From Methanosarcinaceae archaeon UBA470 (GTDB lineage Archaea; Halobacteriota; Methanosarcinia; Methanosarcinales; Methanosarcinaceae), in the NCBI GenBank assembly GCA_002508425.1, contig DAKU01000005.1, positions 12,193 to 39,362 of the forward strand: a DNA stretch of 27,170 bases, in the 5' to 3' direction. Shown here piece by piece: positions 23,279-27,170 of the stretch (position 1 is the first letter of the stretch; each line of letters begins with the position of its first letter). Position numbers and translations under genes: made by a program. The notes under the pieces were generated by a model that did no database searches, had not been told where the DNA came from, and saw only the letters and a list, made by a program, of their open reading frames with translations.

Positions 23279-23407
23279 TTATTTTATCCTCCTTTAATAG
23301 TGTAATAAAAGATTAGATCTATCAGACGTTTTTAGATGATTGTAGTTCTATATAATCGTTACGCATGTGCTGAACCAAACACACTTTAAAACTGAAAGTA
23401 GAAAATC

Positions 23408-23443
23408 GCAGAGTGATACCGAAAAACACCTGTGTCACCCTGC
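23408..23443 (-). terminator. Hairpin after the 57-residue basic protein gene
   Basis: Arms GCAGAGTGATAC and GTGTCACCCTGC pair over 12 bases with one mismatch and one wobble on the minus strand, and a T-rich stretch follows. It lies 20 bases after the stop codon of the minus-strand small gene and upstream of the thermosome promoter. Confidence 0.5.
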
Positions 23444-23462
23444 ATTAAAAAGGAGAAAATCT

Positions 23463-23636
23463 TCACTTTACGATAGCTTTCGGAGAGCGCCTGATGAATC
23501 TCCTCTTTGCACCGGATGCCATATATCTCTGTGCAGGACCCGGATGCGCCTTAGCTTCCTCTGACTTCTTTACCTTAATTGTCCTACCGTTTCTTCCTTT
23601 GACCTTCGCCCATACTACGCTGCCTGTTTTACCCAT
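23463..23636 (-). CDS. 57-residue basic protein, probably nucleic-acid-binding (DUF5350-like?)
   Basis: A short gene starting MGKTGSVVWAKVKGRNGRT and ending FIRRSPKAIVK. GAGGAT (complement of about 23642-23647) stands seven bases from the ATG, and a hairpin follows the stop. It is very basic, rich in Lys and Arg, without cysteine or membrane segments, with a central AKAHPGPAQRY. The composition suits a ribosomal or RNA/DNA-binding protein. From memory it resembles small archaeal proteins filed as DUF5350, but I cannot confirm that. The clean codon use and signals make it a real gene. Confidence 0.78.
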   Translation of the reverse strand: MGKTGSVVWAKVKGRNGRTIKVKKSEEAKAHPGPAQRYMASGAKRRFIRRSPKAIVK

Positions 23637-23809
23637 TATGAATCCTCATGTATTATTTGAATGTCGATAATGTAATCATAAGTAAGTTTAGCATTAGAGG
23701 TGATGCTCATAATTAAACTTTACGGGAATATTGCTCTTTTTTTGTCTATCTTTGGGTAAGACTTAAGATACACTTAATAATGTACCTGTCACAATGGTGC
23801 TAATCAGTA

Positions 23810-24514
23810 ATGGAGTTGGTCATTATAGCAATATCATCAATAGAAGAACAAATAATCGACGCTAAAAGAGAGCTTAATGACCTGATGGAATATCCAATTC
23901 AGAAGTTATGCGAGATCATCAAAGAAGTTGGTTTCGAGTGTGACCTCTGCGCAAAATGCTGTACCAGCGAATTCAACGACCATGTCTTCCTGCTAGACAA
24001 TGAAATACCCCATATAAGGGGAATAACATCTGATGCATTAAAGCCCGCACCATATTTTGAATTTTGTGATAACAAAGGGACATTCTATGTTTCCGGTTAT
24101 GCCCTCTTGACAAAAGAAGATGGTTCATGCATGTTCCTTGAAAATCGAAGATGCAAAATATATGAGGACAGGCCCATGATATGCAGGCTCTATCCCTACA
24201 TGCTCCACCGCGAAACAGATGATTCCGGAAAAGTTGACTGGAGACAGATCAGCGGACTTAATGAACATGGATGTTATCATTCTGAAATAAGCGATGAGGA
24301 ATGTAGTAAGATAGCAGTCCTCACCAAAGATTACGAAGTATCATATCTGAAACATCAGATCAGTTTCCTGGAATCTGTAAATAAGCATTTCAAGGAACAC
24401 GGTCTGAAACATGTCCAAAGCATCTATGACCGCATGATGCGAAACATGAAAAAAGGTGACAAAGTGAGAGTAATGGTCTTTTGTAATGGAAAGTTCGAAG
24501 AGCATCTGCTCTGA
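23810..24514 (+). CDS. YkgJ-family cysteine-cluster protein
   Basis: 234 residues. The YkgJ (UPF0153) pattern is clear: C44-x2-C47-x2-C50-C51 (CDLCAKCC), then CMFLENRRCKIYEDRPMICRLYPY with further cysteines, and GCYH. The cysteines likely hold a Zn or Fe-S site; the biochemical role of the family is unknown. An N-terminal helix of about 35 residues and a long C-terminal helical part with a basic end (MMRNMKKGDKVRVMVF) flank the core. No strong ribosome binding site precedes the ATG; a later start within the first ten residues is possible. It converges with the next gene across a 31-base gap. Confidence 0.85.
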   Translation: MELVIIAISSIEEQIIDAKRELNDLMEYPIQKLCEIIKEVGFECDLCAKCCTSEFNDHVFLLDNEIPHIRGITSDALKPAPYFEFCDNKGTFYVSGYALLTKEDGSCMFLENRRCKIYEDRPMICRLYPYMLHRETDDSGKVDWRQISGLNEHGCYHSEISDEECSKIAVLTKDYEVSYLKHQISFLESVNKHFKEHGLKHVQSIYDRMMRNMKKGDKVRVMVFCNGKFEEHLL

Positions 24515-24545
24515 AAATTGTTATAGCTGTATAATTCAAAGATCT

Positions 24546-25652
24546 TTATTCCCACGAGCCAGTAATCTTGCCGCTCAGGGCCAGCTTGCCAAGTTCACTG
24601 TTGACCTTTTCGCTTACCTTGCTAGGAGACACATGCGCATAAGGTGTTCCAGGTAACGGTTCAAGATAATGTGCCCGTACTTCACCACCTTTGCTGCAGA
24701 TCCATTTTATGAGTCCAAGACTCATCTCCTGTTCTTCTTCCGTTTCATCCGGGAAACCCAGAATAAAGTCAACAGTAGGTGTGATCCCATGTTCAAAACA
24801 GCGTTCAACGGCTATTTCCACTTCCCTCACGGTGTGTCCTCTATGGATATCTCTGAGTATCCTTTCACTGCCGGACTGTGCACCAAGGCTGATCCTGTCA
24901 TTGGTGCAATATTTGTTAATCATTTCCAGAGATTCGTCTGTTACGAACTCTGGCCTTACTTCAGAAGGAAAAGTTCCGAAATAAATATCCTTACCCTCAA
25001 TTGCATACAAAGCCTCCAGCAGCTTCTCCACCTTGTCAAAACGCGGGTGTATACCATCGCTTCCGTAGGCAAATGAATTAGATGAAATGAACCTCAAATC
25101 CTTGTAATGCTGAGCACACTTAACGATGGAATCTATACTGCGATGCCTTACCTTACTGCCGAACATCTGAGGTATCTGACAGTACTTACACTTCCATGGG
25201 CATCCCCGACTGATCTCTATAGGAGCCTTGATAAGATGCGGATCAAAACAGGGATAATCATCCAGTTCTATGGGCTCCCTTTTTGGAGTGTAGACAATTT
25301 TTCCCTCAGTATCCTTGTAGGCGATACCTTTGACCGTACTTACATTTCCTCCCTCCTGTAGCACCTTTACAAGCTCAGGAAGTGTTGCTTCGCCTTCGCC
25401 TATCACCACATAATCAAAATGTCGCAAAGTTCCTTCCGGATCCCCGGATGGATGGGGTCCTCCCGCTATGAAAATGGAATTGGTGGTTGCATTCTGAACT
25501 TCCTTGAAGACACTTGCTGCCTGCCTTGTCACCAGACTGTAAATCATTATACCGTCAGTTGGCGTTTTGACTCTGCGTATGCTGGGCAGCAGAGGTGCAA
25601 GCGCAGCAAGGCTGAAGGCGTTCTTCCTTTTCCACCTCAAACAAATATCCAT
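24546..25652 (-). CDS. B12-binding domain / radical SAM protein, MJ1487-like
   Basis: 368 residues. The N-terminal third is a degenerate cobalamin-binding-like domain (FIAGGPHPSGDPEGTL, YVVIGEGEATLPEL); the radical SAM core has C151-x3-C155-x2-C158 (RGCPWKCKYCQ), then SSNSFAYGSDG, SLGAQSGSERIL and FILGFPDETEEEQE. The short C-terminal end GSWE suggests the MJ1487-type family found in methanogens. The DxHxxG motif that ligates cobalt is not evident. The reaction is unknown. GTGGTG lies about five bases before the ATG. It follows the phosphomevalonate dehydratase small subunit by 43 bases on the same strand, so cotranscription is likely. Confidence 0.87.
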   Translation of the reverse strand: MDICLRWKRKNAFSLAALAPLLPSIRRVKTPTDGIMIYSLVTRQAASVFKEVQNATTNSIFIAGGPHPSGDPEGTLRHFDYVVIGEGEATLPELVKVLQEGGNVSTVKGIAYKDTEGKIVYTPKREPIELDDYPCFDPHLIKAPIEISRGCPWKCKYCQIPQMFGSKVRHRSIDSIVKCAQHYKDLRFISSNSFAYGSDGIHPRFDKVEKLLEALYAIEGKDIYFGTFPSEVRPEFVTDESLEMINKYCTNDRISLGAQSGSERILRDIHRGHTVREVEIAVERCFEHGITPTVDFILGFPDETEEEQEMSLGLIKWICSKGGEVRAHYLEPLPGTPYAHVSPSKVSEKVNSELGKLALSGKITGSWE

Positions 25653-25695
25653 TAGTACACCACTTTTTCAATAAGTTTTTGCATCAGCAGGACCA

Positions 25696-26100
25696 TTACC
25701 CTTCAGGCACTTCCACATATCCTTCACTGCTATTTACCTTTATGGACATGCCATTCTTGAGGATGGAATATAGATCGTTTTCCAGCCTGTCCACCAGCGG
25801 TATGGCAGAAATAATAGCACCCACAGCAACTATAGGTTCTGATTCCAGGTTTATCATAGCTACAGGAGCAACACCGTTCTTGAAGAGCTGGTATATTACA
25901 TAAGAACCAACAGTAGAACCTTTGCCATGAGGGAACACCAGCACTTTGCCCTGCACAGACTGCCCGAAAAGTTCATGGTTCGCATCCACTACTTTTCCGG
26001 TCTTGGGATCTACGTTACCCAAAAAAGAGATTGGATCGCGCGTTATCATCACTGGCCCCTCTGCACAGCCCCTGGAGATGGTACGGCATTTGACCTTCAT
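25696..26100 (-). CDS. Phosphomevalonate dehydratase small subunit (aconitase X swivel domain)
   Basis: 134 residues. With the large subunit it dehydrates 5-phosphomevalonate to trans-anhydromevalonate phosphate in the archaeal mevalonate pathway leading to isoprenoid lipids. Seen: RTISRGCAEGPVMIT at the N terminus, PKTGKVVDANHELFGQSV, the swivel-domain signature FPHGKGSTVGSYVIYQL, and AIISAIPLVD. The start at 26100 overlaps the large-subunit stop by four bases (ATGA) and has GGAGGCGGTGAAGG before it; an upstream ATG adding eight residues is not needed. Confidence 0.93.
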   Translation of the reverse strand: MKVKCRTISRGCAEGPVMITRDPISFLGNVDPKTGKVVDANHELFGQSVQGKVLVFPHGKGSTVGSYVIYQLFKNGVAPVAMINLESEPIVAVGAIISAIPLVDRLENDLYSILKNGMSIKVNSSEGYVEVPEG

Positions 26101-27170
26101 TCCTTCACCGCCTCCCTGATGCACTTATAGATATCACCAAAAAGAGTGGGAACCCCACACATACCGGGTACGTATGCCAGAGCTTTGCCGGAGTTTACCA
26201 TCATCGTCTTATATTTTTCAGTTGCCGGGGATACTACCATACATGTATCGCAGACCACTTTTGCCCCGCTTTTCTCAATGGACTTAACAAGTCCGGGATG
26301 TTTGTTTGCAACTTCCCTGGAAGTGCAGATCCACACCTCTTTGTTTACAGTCCTGCCTTCAAGCAGTCCTGCTATAAGGGACAGTTCAGCCGGAGAGCAA
26401 TGTGGACAGCCTATGGTTATAATATCCAGATCATTGATATCGGGTTTTGTCCTGTCATAGATTTCCCTTATCTGACTTTCCTCGATGACTATATTCTCAT
26501 CAGGCCTTGCAAATTTGTTCTTCCTTGATTCGGGAGTAACTCCTTCTACGTGGTACAGGGCAACAGCTCCTGAGGCAGCCATGGCAGCACCCAGATATTT
26601 CAGCTCTTCATTGTCAGGCTTGTTTTTCAGGATGAACAAAGGCACTCTGCTGCCCACCATCTTCCCTACGATATACCCAAGGGCACCGTAATCAGAGCCC
26701 TTCAGCTCACATTCCACGGTAACCGATACTGTGGGCCTGCGCATCTCATCGAGATGGTATCCATAGTTGGCAGTCTTGCCCACAAGGGCTGCCGAGAGAG
26801 CCGAGGGACCACCTTCGCGGTTGGTCCTTGCCCCGATGACGGAGTTGGCATAGGAAACTGCCGAGGACTCGCTCCACGCAAGATGGTCTCCGCAGGTAGC
26901 ATTGAACCCTTCCAGATAATAAGGAGTACATGTGCATTTGGCACTGATACCCAGCTTTTCGTATGCTGCGATGATCAGTTGTTGCTTATGTGCAAATTCA
27001 GGATCTATCCGCATTTTTTCCCAGTCTTGAAGGTCCATGCCTGCGGGATTGAGTATAGAGGGGATTCTTACTTTCCCGTGCAGATCGGATATCCATTCCA
27101 GACCTGCATCACCTATGGTCTTGTATGAAACCCCGGCTATCTGCGCGCTTTTGACAGGAATTAGCCTGTC
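26097..27170 (-). CDS. Phosphomevalonate dehydratase large subunit (aconitase X catalytic), 5' end cut by window
   Basis: 357 residues are visible; the frame stays open through the right edge, where the protein reads DRLIPVKSAQIAGVSYKTIG, so the true start is beyond 27170 and roughly 35-40 residues are missing (an ATG at 27038 is internal). The aconitase X family binds a 4Fe-4S cluster; visible landmarks are CTPYYLEGFNA, GDHLAWSESSAVSYANSVIGARTNREGGPSAL, CPHCSPAEL, and CGVPTLFGDIYKC. It lies four bases overlapped with the small-subunit gene, so the two are made together and form one enzyme in the cytoplasm. Confidence 0.94.
   Translation of the reverse strand, partial: DRLIPVKSAQIAGVSYKTIGDAGLEWISDLHGKVRIPSILNPAGMDLQDWEKMRIDPEFAHKQQLIIAAYEKLGISAKCTCTPYYLEGFNATCGDHLAWSESSAVSYANSVIGARTNREGGPSALSAALVGKTANYGYHLDEMRRPTVSVTVECELKGSDYGALGYIVGKMVGSRVPLFILKNKPDNEELKYLGAAMAASGAVALYHVEGVTPESRKNKFARPDENIVIEESQIREIYDRTKPDINDLDIITIGCPHCSPAELSLIAGLLEGRTVNKEVWICTSREVANKHPGLVKSIEKSGAKVVCDTCMVVSPATEKYKTMMVNSGKALAYVPGMCGVPTLFGDIYKCIREAVKE

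Overview
The window looks like a chromosomal segment of a methanogenic archaeon, most likely of the Methanosarcinales. The evidence is a YcaO-TfuA pair of the methyl-coenzyme M reductase thioglycine type, a group II chaperonin (thermosome), an Orc1/Cdc6 initiator, both subunits of an aconitase-X enzyme (archaeal mevalonate pathway), a PGF-CTERM surface protein, AT-rich TATA boxes and GGAGGTGA-type ribosome binding sites. No rRNA, tRNA, CRISPR array or insertion sequence was seen. Genus and species cannot be settled from the sequence alone.

Layout. (1) 1-8021 holds two divergent gene sets. On the minus strand: an MBL-fold hydrolase, a COG0731-type radical SAM protein, a DUF134 HTH protein and an Mrp/NBP35 ATPase (cut by the window edge). 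On the plus strand: a stand-alone hydantoinase-A-like protein, a tandem NifX/MTH1175-like protein with a His-rich tail, and two adjacent MinD-type ATPases that each carry a two-cluster ferredoxin insert. The set resembles the 'orange protein' (ORP) loci of anaerobic bacteria. (2) 8269-9198: a small membrane protein and a secreted PGF-CTERM protein, converging on one long shared hairpin. (3) 9343-10770: an MBL-rhodanese-rhodanese protein (persulfide metabolism) with an inverted repeat at its start. (4) 10926-14381: a possible small metal-regulated transcript, a DtxR/MntR-family regulator and a ZnuA-ZnuC-ZnuB-like metal importer, followed by a convergent SMR exporter and an unrecognised gene. 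(5) 15784-17720: YcaO and TfuA. (6) 18381-20332: a 51-residue small protein, a SufS-type cysteine desulfurase and a GNAT acetyltransferase. (7) 20434-23636: Orc1/Cdc6, the thermosome, and an unlisted-size basic protein of 57 residues. (8) 23810-27170: a YkgJ-like Cys-cluster protein, an MJ1487-type B12-binding/radical SAM protein, and the phosphomevalonate dehydratase small and large subunits (the latter cut by the window edge).

How they fit together. Much of the window concerns metal, Fe-S and sulfur chemistry: putative metallocluster scaffolds and carriers (NifX, MinD-Fd, Mrp), a cysteine desulfurase, a peptide-thioamidation pair, a persulfide enzyme and a zinc-type importer with its repressor. 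The least understood parts are the ORP-like locus, the palindrome-controlled small transcript at 10926-11140 whose operator partly recurs before znuA, and the two small proteins of 51 and 57 residues.
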